A DNA stretch of 64,000 nucleotides from Chondrilla cf. caribensis (taxonomy: Eukaryota; Porifera; Demospongiae; Chondrillida; Chondrillidae), in contig OZ026553.1 of NCBI GenBank assembly GCA_964020155.1, positions 2,339,979 through 2,403,978 of the forward strand, given 5' to 3'. Each line of letters starts with the position of its first letter. Position 1 is the first letter of the stretch. The notes beneath the pieces are model-generated. The model saw only the letters and a program-made list of their open reading frames with translations, was not told the origin of the DNA and made no database searches. Both the position numbers and the translations under genes were made by a program. This document shows positions 44,801-53,449 of this stretch, piece after piece.

Positions 44801-47800
44801 GAAACCACTTCTGAAAGCACTCCAGTTTCAACTGCCGCAGAGGTAGTCCTGGAGTGCTTCATGGAAGGAGAACTGACGTGGAACAAGCTTGACAGGGAAC
44901 AACTCCAATCCGCACTGTACACGACTATTGCAGAGGAGGAATATGAACCCCGCCCGAGTCAATTGCACATACGTCACCAGTGCACTGAAGTGCCAACCCT
45001 GATCTCCAGGAGTTCCCATGGTGATACGGCAGGCCTTACATTGCAGGACACCAAGCAGGTCATAGAACCAAAGGTACCTACCACTCCACCTGCACCATCG
45101 GTACCAAAGCAAGAAGACAGTCGTATTCGTCCTGTGTTCTCCAAGGTGGGAGAAAGAGTTCGTCGAAACCTCTCCCGTGCAACCGCTCATAAGCACTTGA
45201 ACAACGTTCGTCTTATTCACGTCATCGACAGCGGTGGACAGCCAGCTTTCTTCGATCTACATCCAATGCTTTCCACTTCCCGAAGCCTTTATTTCCTCCT
45301 TTTCAATTCTCGTGAGGGTCTCCTCGCCTACCCAGAAATGACGTATCGTAAGCCCTCTGATTTCCCCACTACAAGCATACCGAATACTACCCAGACCAAT
45401 CTGGATTTGATCAAGCGCTCGTTTCACACCCTTCAGCACTGCAAGGAGAAGTTCCTGAGGATGGAACAGGAACTGAAGAATCGACTGAGTGATGGCATCA
45501 CTTTCGAATCGGATGATGTCCTCCCTGTTATTGTTGTTGGATCGAGAAAGAGCCCACAGTCTCAAGATGAGAAGGAGGCTTCAGAGCTACTAAGATCCAA
45601 ATGTTGCCATATGTCAACCTGGAGGCACACTCGACGACAAGTGGTGATGGTAGAAAGCCTTGATCCTTCCTGCACTGGTGTCAAGGAGTTGCGTCAAGCT
45701 GTATCTAAGGCCGAATCCAAGTTCAAGATCAGTTTGCCACTTTTGTGGCTCCAGTGCCAGTTGATCTTCTGGTCGACTGATGATCCCGCCCTCTCTGTGA
45801 TGACGTACCAGGATCTCAAGACCCTGTGTACTCAGGACAAGCTTGTGTCATCGGACGAGGAGTTTCTTGCCATGCTGAGCACCTTTCATATGCTTGGCAT
45901 ATTCAGCTGCCCCACCATTGACCACATCACTGTGGATCCAGACAGTGGAGACAGCCTACACCAGTCTCCCGTCTTCACAAAGCCAGATGTCCTTTATCAG
46001 CAAGTCTCACGTATCCTCGAAGTCCCATTTCGTGATGTGGACAATCCTGATCAGAATCTGACATTTGGCCAAGTGGATTCTTTAGAGAAGCTTCAAAGAA
46101 GTGGAGAGCTCACTGCTGAGTCCCTCTCCATATTGGGAGTCCCAGACACACTGGGATCTTTTCCAAGATTTCGATCGTTCTTGCTCAACTGCCTAGTGAG
46201 GTGGGGATTGGCAGCTGAAGTATCACAAGACCCACTTCAGCTATTCATTCCTTCCATCCTGCCTCCACGCAAAGACCATGCTCCCACCATACGTCAGAGT
46301 CCCATACCATCACTGGCACTCACTATCACCACTGAAGACCCTAGGGATTATTATGTTCCCCAGGGGATCTTCCCCCACTTTGTAGTGAGTGTCATGAAGT
46401 GTCGTAGTGATGGGTATGGTCTTGACGTAGGTCAAGGAAAAGCCACTCCTCGTTGTCGAGATGCCATCACTTTCCGCAAAAAGCCTCTGAGTCACAAGCA
46501 CACTCAATTCCCCTACAATATACAAGTTGTGGACCGTATCGACCATATTTCAGTCCACATCGCTCCTTCTCTGAAAGGTAGAGACAGCGACTATCAGTGG
46601 TCACCACTGGACTGCCATGTCATCATTGAGGACCTCAAGCATTCCATGGAAGAGGCCTATTCCAACCTCTACCAGAAGAGTCAGCTCTCCTCAGTCATTC
46701 TCTGCTGTCGATGCACCCTCTGCCCTCTCTCCAAGGAGAAAGACCATCTTGCCCATTTGAATCCTGAAGATCTGACCATTCACTGTTTGTCATGCGAGTG
46801 TGAAGAAATGTATGTGGAGAAATGTGATGGAGTCTTGGAAGCCATCTTGAAAGGCCCCAAATGTATGTGATTCTCGTTGTTTTGTGTGAATTCAATTGTT
46901 TGTTTCATGCACTAGGTTTGTGATCATTGTCATAGTGCACTTCTCTGCTGGAATCTGATATATTGTGAGCACACTTTTGTGGCCCTACCTGTCTGGTGAC
47001 CTATGTATTGGTCGTGTATTGTGTGACACTGTTCAAATGTGAGTGATTACAGGTCCACATATTTCATTCTGTGCTGTATCTACAGTTACATGTGACATGT
47101 ATTAAGTGTCCTCACAGCAGTTTTCTGACATGTGAACCTGAGTGACTATTGGTGTACCTGTTTGTACTTACAGTGACACAGAGGAAAAGATCTCCTTCCT
47201 CCAGTGATTCCACTTCCATTCCCAAAAGACAAGACATTACATCAGGTGCGATTATTACTTTTATTAGATTTTATTGCCACCACATTTCACACACATGCAA
47301 CTTGTATAACAGCTTGGTTGGTAGTAGAAAGCTAGTTTATAGAAAATTGCTATTATTTGAAGTTTGTATTGTATATTTGAATATTGGATTGCTATCATGC
47401 ATGTGAAATATCTGAACTTATGATTATGCAGCACCCATGTTAACTGGCAACGTACCACAGCCACCCAGTACCTCTGCAGGGGATACGTCCCCCTCTCAAC
47501 ACCCTCAGAGTCTGGAGTTCTACAGTGAGTACTAGTGAGATACAGTCAGTGTCTGTTGGTCAGAGCATACAGCAATAATGTTACATTTCTGATTCCATTG
47601 TCACAGCTCTGACTCCATCAGATGTTGGTCTGAGTAAGATTTTATCAGACCAACCAGTCTGGCAATTCCTGGCAATTGGTTTGGGGGTTCCTGTCAACCA
47701 TGTACAGGCTTACCGTACAGATCCACTTGGTGGTCTACTAGCCCTGCAATACTGGAGGGACGGTAGATCAGGACAGTCCTTCCCGTCAACCTGGAGGTTT

Positions 47801-47902
47801 CTACTGAAGAATGTTGAAGATACTTTTGGGAAGAACGTCGCTGAAGATTTGGAGAAGAAAGCCTCCAAAGAGCCGACATGGAGCACTGGACAGAAGAAAT
47901 GA
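25331..47902 (+). CDS. Gene B: complete Roc-like GTPase / death-domain gene
   Basis: Eleven exons: 25331-25415 (start ATG in MAERLVAPQL), 28829-29029, 38947-39012, 39086-39190, 39289-39468, 40564-40742, 41982-42033, 44691-46862, 47174-47245, 47432-47524 and 47607-47902. All have GT-AG borders. The lengths sum to 3501 nt, exactly 1167 codons including the stop, so the model is internally consistent. Domain order: unrecognised N-terminus (1-95), helical phase-1 exons (96-272), short charged exon (273-289), GTPase with P-loop GPPEAGKS at 309-316 and DSGGQ at 469-473, COR-like region, Ser-rich linkers, and a death domain at about 1069-1166. Intron 2 is 9.9 kb because of nested transposons. It is transcribed divergently from CAP-H2 copy 1. 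Probably a cytoplasmic signalling scaffold (inferred). Confidence 0.85.
25416..28828. other. Gene B intron 1
   Basis: 3.4 kb without a recognisable gene. Contains one copy of the gtacaactttgtttgtcata repeat family (25885-26060) and a related block at 26600-26690. Open stretches such as 27249-27515 show no known motif. Confidence 0.5.
31180..31422. mobile_element. Short hAT-like element, deleted relative of 59810-60349
   Basis: Ends TAGTGCTGGGC and GCCCAGCGTTA are inverted. The interior is the reverse complement of about 230 bp of the 59810 element, with the other part deleted. Flanks GGTATAGA (31172-31179) and GGTACAGA (31423-31430) match in 7 of 8 bases, and unit 1 has GGCCTAGA once at the empty site (near 1193). 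Eight-bp target duplications are typical of hAT elements. Four extra bases (tacg) precede the left TIR. Confidence 0.7.
31465..31976. mobile_element. MITE with perfect 27-bp TIRs (TACGGTCCATAAAAAAGG)
   Basis: The first 27 bases and the last 27 are exact reverse complements, flanked by TA. The interior holds many copies of a gttaacggttttcgg-type motif in both orientations and no convincing gene. Absent from gene A's matching intron. Older, decayed relatives lie at about 42405-42850 and 44440-44585. Confidence 0.85.
31991..32635. mobile_element. MITE with about 42-bp TIRs and GACCGACCG arrays
   Basis: The inverted ends ACGGTACTTTTCATAAAAAA continue for over 40 bp with almost perfect pairing, flanked by TA repeats. 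Subterminal zones hold many copies of gaccgaccg/ctgaccgacc, making them far more GC-rich than the surroundings. The middle has an 81-codon minus-strand ORF (32435-32190) containing GKTYRQIIAILNDKRYSV that I do not recognise and that may be captured sequence. Confidence 0.8.
32640..35793 (-). mobile_element. Non-LTR retrotransposon with restriction-like endonuclease, in a (TA)n tract
   Basis: Minus-strand element, 5' end near 35793 and 3' end in an A-rich tail (plus-strand T-rich) near 32640. Both edges abut (TA)n. One long ORF (35764-32771) fills nearly the whole element, with a very short 5' leader. Gene A's matching intron has only a short TATA there (about 1226), so this is an insertion private to unit 2. 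No target duplication can be defined within the TA repeats. Confidence 0.8.
32771..35764 (-). CDS. Retrotransposon ORF: zinc finger, reverse transcriptase, restriction-like endonuclease
   Basis: 997 codons without a break. An N-terminal zinc-finger-like motif has C53, C56, H71 and C78. Reverse-transcriptase motifs follow: LDFQNAF (D419), GVQQGDPLGPLLF (about 469-481) and YLDD (D502, D503). The C-terminus has C806-x2-C809, H819, C823, then RHPRHNAIND, KRPDG (865-868) and WDAT (D883), the layout of the PD-(D/E)xK restriction-like endonuclease of R2/NeSL/HERO-type elements. No apurinic-type endonuclease is seen. The protein nicks target DNA and copies its RNA there. All catalytic residues look intact, so the copy may be active or recent. 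Confidence 0.85.
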   Translation of the reverse strand: MLVRSSQRVVSDSSPVSIHNDADLVRDPVQDASPIDPSSNNPTVSNKRTLAICSACQREILLRKDGSIRIHGPVTARCPGSEQLPATVPSSGVSPTPNCMSPSGDNTYLSVSRPVAVKVIKKIPRGCQEKAARKFVEVLEDAITSNSIHSWSRLLNLPGRCLRVPKRGGRRWNLTSLINRQIAEERDPPRTSLSGDSGDHSRINSLQAISRRISSKLEEGDYKGAIRLACSQDTFAVPNSETVEALKSKHPPPHPASSSPTPPDGVEPLEVSLDIVMRALLSFPKGSAGGPDLLRPQHLVDMTSPSAGEGGIHLKQALTSFTNFVLAGKVNHEITPILFGANILALKKNDGGIRPIANGSTLRRLVAKVGCMSAISQVKDYLSPRQLGFGTKLGAEAAIHSARIFLNEIPSDYVLVKLDFQNAFNSIRRDKVLEATLEHMPDLYPLVHCCYSSCTYLFYEEVTLLSREGVQQGDPLGPLLFCLAIHPLIEKLRSDLRIFYLDDGLIGGHALDVSNDISLIQEEASHLGLCLNLKKSELIAINPLESHVLLSAPDLIPVLPNHASFLGAPIGSLESIDSAISSKCDALKIMGDRLPHFRRHDSLVLLRNAFSIPKIQYLLRTSPCYRSHKLAEFDLLLRSITSTILNINLSDDNVWLQASLPIWSGGIGVRSAVHLAPSAFLASAAGCLALTKNILPPRLHNVHPTENIEALALWKSSTTTPPPSDPSSSQQKEWDRPQVLSRFDSLLRKAHDPISRARLLGSASKESGAWLNAPPVSSLGLRMDDETITISVGLRLGVALCCPLLCRQCGIPVDKLALHGLSCLRSQGRHPRHNAINDIICRSLSAAGVPCQTEPTGLSRSDGKRPDGVTLLPWKNGRPLIWDATCSDTFAPSYSTIASNRTGAVADQAESRKAAQYQHLDATQIFAPVSIETSGAFGSKTLHFLREISQRLRTHTGEALSFQYLIQRISVAVQRGNALSVLGSMQQSSESHDIVYS
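37633..38712. mobile_element. Repeat R copy 1 with nested guest
   Basis: Left piece gcccctatattgttttcatt (37633-37685) and right piece of about 245 bp (38470-38712) match copy 2 at 61083-62173. The right piece ends in a hairpin built from caagtaattcgag and its inverse around ggggcggcagcccc. Unit 1 has an uninterrupted sequence here (near 3610). The middle, 37690-38458, differs entirely from copy 2 and sits in the TA tract. Confidence 0.7.
37695..37831. repeat. 137-bp near-perfect palindrome
   Basis: Arms of about 53 bp starting gttataccccacctttgctg pair almost perfectly with the inverted copy ending at 37831, around a GC-rich loop that itself has the small stem gggcgaagccc. It is part of the guest within repeat R copy 1. 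Confidence 0.8.
42405..42850. mobile_element. Decayed relative of the 31465 MITE
   Basis: Degenerate ends cattcatggaaagggtaacgg and, inverted, acggatcatagaaaggtaa, with interior gttaacggttaacc motifs like those of 31465-31976. Another scrap lies at about 44440-44585. Both are in gene B's intron 7. Confidence 0.5.
42853..43536. mobile_element. Element with CAGTGCTC ends, GTACT duplication and a transposase relic
   Basis: Starts CAGTGCTCG and ends GAGCACTG, with GTACT at 42848-42852 and 43537-43541. The plus-strand ORF 42938-43186 contains KMVEKWIVENDKELNTSVWL and HVATLKCAS, resembling the N-terminal zinc-finger part of hAT/ZNF862-like transposases. The rest is deleted. A hairpin (tagacactctaaa) lies near 43325-43370. 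The TSD of 5 rather than 8 bp is atypical for hAT. Confidence 0.55.
44691..46862 (+). CDS. Gene B large exon: Roc-like GTPase plus COR-like region
   Basis: The exon follows the acceptor at 44689-44690 (phase 1) and ends before gtatgt at 46863. It has the same motif series as gene A: GPPEAGKS, VIDSGGQPAFFDLHP, a conserved block from FHTLQHCKEKF to VIVVGSRK, the COR-like helical region, and a Cys-containing tail. The segment between P-loop and DSGGQ differs greatly from gene A in sequence and length, whereas the regions either side align easily. As in gene A there is no N/TKxD motif after VIVVGSRK. The first in-frame Met, at 44861, is not the translation start; the frame is open back to the acceptor. 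Confidence 0.75.
47607..47902 (+). CDS. Gene B terminal exon: death-domain-like module
   Basis: About 98 residues with the death-fold pattern (VWQFLAIGLGVP, LALQYWRDG, WRFLLKNVEDTFG), ending in STGQKK and TGA. The 82-bp intron before it (47525-47606) differs from the gene A counterpart at only three bases by my count, and so does most of the rest of the exon, but the first 119 nt differ at about 41 positions. Confidence 0.7.
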
Positions 47903-48323
47903 CACTGTTTGTCACCTCTCCTGTGATGACTATGTACTGTTGTCATGGTCACCATATTCCATACATCCTGTATGTACATGAGATTGTAGTATTGTAGTCA
48001 TGTCACATGTAGTGTTGGGTTAGTATTACTGGTTTGGTAGTAGTATTATTACTGTATATCATCATTGTTATTGCTATTATTATCATTATCATTATTGTTA
48101 ATATAATATTATTATGTATTATTATATCTTTTTTTTTATTAGTGGTAGTACTGTTCATTTTCTCTGTTATACTAATTAAATTATGTATTATTATCATTAA
48201 TGGGAAAAATTAATTAATTTGTATATATAATTATATATAAATTTGAGCGGTTTGCACGATTATTAAAATAATAATAATATTGTATTACATAATAATATTA
48301 TAATAATATTAAAATTACTATAA

Positions 48324-48358
<35 letters not shown>

Positions 48359-48458
48359 GTATAATAATATTGTTATCCTTTATTATGAATATTATTTATA
48401 TTATGCATGCATGTGTACATACAGCGACGTACAGAGAATTAGAATTTTCAAGTTATAT

Positions 48459-51356
48459 AGTGCGTTTCACTTAAAACTTCCCATTTTTTGATGTCATTTC
48501 CTATACAAACAGTACTGAACCGCTGTGATATGCATATCAATTTAGGGGTTTTCCTACACGTAAATTACGAATTTCGCATTAGATTTTTCAAACGAAGCTT
48601 TTTGAACAAGTTAGCGTTTCAACCAATCAAATTCCAGGAATGCACCTACGTCATCACGCATCACCGTGGTTACGCTCGCATCGCCATGGTGATGATCTTG
48701 GTTTGACCTCACATTCCGTATTCCTTCGGAATTTTTTTGTTTATAGTGTGAGCGCCGAAGAGCGGTGTTTCTTTCAACTATATTTTTCGTTTTTCGAGGG
48801 CTAAGGCCTTCAAAATGCCCCGAAAAAAGAATACGCCGAGAACGAGGAGAATGAGGACCATGCGCGTAGCGAAAAGAAGACGGTTGAACCTACCCGAGCC
48901 CGAGACAACTCCCGAAATTGTAGACAACACTCCCGAAGAGTTTTCAGATCACGAATCAGAAGACGATAGCGAGCCCGAGCCTCAATCAGAAGACAGCGAC
49001 GATCATCTCGGCGATTTTCTACTCGAAACCGACGAAGAATGTAGTACGGATGAAGAGGATTCACGGTATGATTTTAGATTCACGTAGAGCGTTTTCAAAC
49101 GGCTTTTATATATATTATAGAGGCTTTGTAGATATTCAGAATGCTGTTAATCCTCTTCATCCTATCTGACTACTATTCTAGATATGAATTTAATGTAAAA
49201 GAAGCGAAGGAATATTATAGAGATTGGGTTGCTAGGCAGAGTCCTGAAGTACGGAAAATGGTAGGAGTTATAGGTATGGACATTCTGATCGATCACTGTA
49301 AATCCACGAAGCGAAATGCATCCACAGTAGTAGAGTCATTTGTAGGTACATCTGAACGTACACTAAGGAAATACAGGAGCCAGTTTTATACCGAGGGGGA
49401 AGTAAGAAGGGATGAACGTGGAGGAAATTTGCACCACGCATTAGCTCATGCACAACATGGAGAAGTTAAAGAGGAGGCTATTAGGTGGCTGAGAAAGGAA
49501 ACAGGGAGGAAGAATAGCAGATTAACAGTAACAAGTTTTTGCAGATGGGTCAATAACACACTAATACCAGCACATCCTGAGTTTTCAACACAAAGAATAT
49601 CAAGAGTAACAGCATGGAGGTGGATGCACGCATTAGGTTTCAAATACAGTAAGTACCAAAAAGGCTACGTAGATGGACACGAAAGAGTAGATGTTGTAGA
49701 AGAGCGTGTAGAATACATATCCAAATTAGAAGCTTTAGAATCCAGTCACCTTCCACCACCACCGCCATCAGATATGGAGGCATACGACATTGGGAAACAG
49801 GATGCAGAACGTAAATTAGTTTTAATTTATCACGATGAATCTACATTCCATGCACATGAGGGTAGGAGTAAAGGGTGGTCGGAAAAAGGGAAACAGCCAC
49901 TATTACCGAAGGGAAGAGGCCGGGGATTAATGATTAGTGACTTCGTAGATGAGCATAATGGATTTTTACAGTTAACAGAAGAGGAACACAAACAAGCCAA
50001 AAGAGAACTCAATGACAATGCATTTCCACGGTACAGTAGAGAAGTCTTAGAGTATGGAGCAGAGCATGAAGGTTATTGGAACAATAAAATGTTTATTAAA
50101 CAAGTTAAGAAGGCCGCACGCATAGCATCATTTAAATACCCAGAAGATACGCACAATGTAATATGGATTTTTGACCAGTCGAGTAATCATCGGGCATATA
50201 GTGAGGACGCTTTGGTAGCTAGAAAAATGAATGTCAAGCCAGAAGGATCACAGCCAAAACTTAGGAGCACACCAATAGTAGTCAATGGTAGGCCTTTCGT
50301 ACAACATATGGTTGATGCTAATGGGGAACCTAAAGGAATGAGGCAAGTTTTGAAGGAACGAGGCATAGATACAAGGAAGATGAAAAAGGAAGATATGATT
50401 AAAGAACTAAACAAGTGGGATGACTTTAAAAATGAAAAATCACAAGTAGAAAAGGAACTAGCAAGATTTGGACACAGAGTTTTGTTTTTACCAAAATACC
50501 ACCCAGAGCTGAATCCTATAGAACGTGTATGGGGGAGGGTTAAAGTGTATACAAGGGACCATTGTGATTATACTTTTACAGGATTACAGAACACCATTGT
50601 TCCGGCTTTTAATAGTGTAACTCCAGATCTTATTCGGAAGTATTTTCGTAAATCTCGGGATTATGTTAGAGCATATCAAAATGGACACACTGGATTGGAG
50701 GCAGATGAGGTGATCAAGGAGTATAAAAGTCACAGAAGAGTACCAGAAGTTGAAAGCATGCAGTAATACAGCAGACATGACACATATTATTACATATTTC
50801 AAAGACCCACTTCTTAATGATATGCGCATATTCAATTATTTGTTATTGTTATATTATTATTCATGTTGCTCATCTTCTAAATGGTTTATCAAAAATCCCC
50901 TCTTTACAAAGTTAGATATTATTCATAACATTTGCATGAATGTCAAAAAATACAGATTGCATGTTTTTCTAAAAACTAGTAGCGATATGAAAAATACACA
51001 TTTCAGAAATTCATTTGAGAATAAGTGACAAAGGGAAGGTTATTTCACAAAATCCCTCTTTACAAAGTTTTTAAATTTGGTAAAGTTTGTAGCAAACCAA
51101 AAAAAAGGAAACTTTTTGACTTATTGAAAAACTAGTAGGGAAAAGTTAACATTTCCGCCATTTTTCCGAACGGGATGGATTACGCAATAGATACGTAACC
51201 ATAGCAACAGTTTTCCCGCAAAATTCAAAAGATGCAACTTAGTACTAGATCTTGTCCAAGTTTCAATACTGTACCATGTACCAAATTCAAATTTGAGGCA
51301 TTATATCAGGGGCTATGAAAAGACCCCTGAGTGGGAAGTTTTACATGAAACGCACT
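48459..51356 (+). mobile_element. DDE (Tc1/mariner-IS630-like) DNA transposon with intact transposase
   Basis: The terminal inverted repeats AGTGCGTTTCA..TAAAACTTCCCA at 48459 and 51356 match with few differences. Flanks are TATAT on both sides, consistent with a short AT target duplication. The element sits in the AT-rich 3' region of gene B; the unit 1 equivalent (near 11985) has none of it. It carries one two-exon transposase gene (48815-50766). Good TIRs and an open reading frame suggest a young insertion. Confidence 0.85.
48815..50766 (+). CDS. DDE superfamily transposase, two exons
   Basis: Exon 1 48815-49065 (ATG in MPRKKNTPRTRRM; basic then strongly acidic), intron with gtatga...ctattctag, exon 2 49182-50766. 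The splice joins TCACG to ATATGAA and gives 611 codons plus stop. An apparent alternative start at 49141 lies in the intron. Catalytic candidates are D302 (YHDEST), D415 (IWIFDQSSNH) and E531 (LNPIERVWGRVK), the DDE_3 pattern of the IS630-Tc1-mariner group. The segment between the second Asp and the Glu is 115 residues, far longer than the 34 of Tc1, with a lysine-rich insert (PKGMRQVLKERG). The N-terminal half has helix-turn-helix-like stretches expected to bind the TIRs. Confidence 0.85.
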
Positions 51357-52138
51357 TATATACATAATTATATATAATATACGTGCATATATTACATTAT
51401 ATTATATATATTGACATTGTAATATGCACTAAATATGATCTTCGGAATAATTATTTTTATGATTATGTAGCATTAATTTTGTTTCCTTTTTAGCTTATAT
51501 TAAGAAACAATAGCTATCACAGTGTACTTGTACTGTTATCATACAGTCTTGAAATCTGTGAATATTATAATAACATTAATTATTATATACACACAATATA
51601 CCAATATTATTATTCACTATTATTAGTTGAATACTACAATAATTATTTCATGCAATCAGTCATCTCTCCAGCTATGAAGTGTGAATCGTGGTCACCACTG
51701 GACTGCCATGTCATCATTGAGGACCTCAAGCATTCCATGGAAGAGGCCTACTCCAACCTCTACCAGAAGAGTCAGCTCTGCTCAGTGATTCTCTGTTGTC
51801 CGTGCACCCTCTGCGCAATCAGTCATCTCTCCAGCTATGAAGTGTGAATCGTGGTCACCACTGGACTGCCATGTCATCATTGAGGACCTCAAGCATTCCA
51901 TGGAAGAGGCCTACTCCAACCTCTACCAGAAGAGTCAGCTCTGCTCAGTGATTCTCTGTTGTCCGTGCACCCTCTGCCCTCTTTCCAAGACGAAAGACCA
52001 TCTTGCCCATTTAGACCCCACACGTGCCACCGTTCGCTGCTTGTCTCGTGAGTGTGTGGGAATTCATGCCCAGAGGTGTGATGCTGGAATGGAAGCTCTT
52101 CTGAAAGGATCCATATGTGAGCCATGATTATCATGATT

Positions 52139-52197
<59 letters not shown>

Positions 52198-52199
52198 GG
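52139..52199. repeat. (TG)n in locus C
   Basis: About 30 units just after the donor at 52117, matching the gene A microsatellite position. Confidence 0.95.
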
Positions 52200-52583
52200 G
52201 TGTGTGGTGACCTATGTATTGATCTTGTAGTGTGTGTTCAAATTTGAGTGGTTACAGGTCCACGTCTTTCATTCTGTGTTGTGTCTACAGTTACATGTCA
52301 CATGTATTAAGAGTCCTCACAACAGTATTCTGACATGTGAACCTGAGTGACTATTGGTGTACCTGTTTGTACTTACAGTGACACAGAGGAAAAGATCTCC
52401 TTCCTCCACTGATTCCACTTCCATTCCCAAAAGACAAGACATTGCATCAGGTGAGATTATTACTTATACTAAATTTTATTACCACCGCATTTCACACACC
52501 ATACAGCTTGTAACAGCTTGGTTGGTGGTAGAGAACTAGTGTATAGAAAATTGTTATCATTAGCTGTTTGTATTGTATTTTAG

Positions 52584-52906
52584 AGTTCAGTTGTAAGCAA
52601 TTTATGGATAAATACAAAGAAAGGTTCCTTGAAGTTGTGGCGGCAAAGGACATAGCAAGAAGACTGAAAATCGACGGGATCATACCATCTGCTCTCCTTC
52701 ATGATATCAAGCAAACAGACCCTGATGAGGCCAGAGAACTGCTGTATGAACACCTTTGTCAACATGGAGCCCCTGCCACCATCCGTCCACTGTGTGACAT
52801 CATGGCAAATGAGAGAGGATATCCGAGTATGAACTCTCTGGGGAAGGACATGAAAGAGGACAAAGACCTTCCTCAAGATCTGTCCTCACCATCTGAACAT
52901 ATGTGA
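52584..52906 (+). CDS. CARD-like terminal exon of locus C
   Basis: After the acceptor tattttag, 107 codons lead to TGA at 52904. The protein has six-helix death-fold spacing with RRLKIDGIIPSALLHDIKQ, DEARELLYEHLCQHG and GYPSMNSL, best matching the CARD subfamily in pattern ('iip..ll..i', then 'eare.L...l...g'). CARDs recruit caspases or adaptors by homotypic contact. No counterpart exists after the linker exon in genes A or B, which go on to a death domain. The fold is assigned by eye; a DED or death domain is the main alternative. Confidence 0.6.
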
Positions 52907-53449
52907 GGGACTTCACAAGTGTGTGTGTGTTGTCCTGACATTATTATTTGGTTGAATTTGTCACTATTCTTTTGAAGTAATTATTATAATCCATTAGTGC
53001 TGGTTTATCTTAACTTTCTTATTATTATCATTAGATCATCCACATCATTAAACCTCCCCTTTGTACATGTACTAGAGTACAAATTTGTGTAATATTACAA
53101 TGTATTGTATTATGTATTCTTAGACTACCACTATCATAATTATTATGTATACCATTATTATTCATATATATTACTGTATTATTACTACTAATAATTATTA
53201 ATACTAATAATTGTATATCATTGTGACTCCCTCTTTATTATTATAATTATTATGAAATTTAATCATAATTATAATGCCATAAAAGCATGTATTATAGCAC
53301 AAGTATAAATTATTACACAATGCATAACTTAGTGTGTAATTTATATATATACCATAATTAATAGTACATGTACATTAACATAAACATTTAAATCAGTCAT
53401 GTACGTAGCTAGATAATCATCATTAATTGTCAGGTGTAAACACAGAAGG
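52907..53449. other. AT-rich spacer between locus C and CAP-H2 copy 2
   Basis: ATT/TAA-rich sequence like that after genes A and B, probably the 3' flank of the CARD-ending gene. No ORF of interest. Confidence 0.5.

Larger units (their letters stand above)
51652..52906 (+). pseudogene. Locus C: 3' fragment of a third GTPase gene with CARD-like tail
   Basis: A fragment lacking promoter, N-terminal exons and GTPase core. It begins with a 163-bp tandem duplication (units at 51652 and 51815) of the last part of the large GTPase exon. 163 is not a multiple of three, so the two units are out of frame with each other. The second unit runs to a donor at 52117. It is followed by the linker exon 52379-52450, the same exon as gene B 47174-47245, and by a CARD-like exon at 52584-52906. 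All junctions keep phase 1. Its tail residues (ECVGIHAQRCDAGMEALL) resemble gene A more than gene B. The insert is flanked by the microhomology aatcagtcat. It is probably a dispersed gene fragment, though its last exons could be used as alternative 3' exons. Confidence 0.65.

Noticed and set aside
49141..49181. Start codon at 49141 for the DDE transposase
   Set aside because: It lies within the intron; the splice from 49065 to 49182 gives a better protein beginning at 48815.
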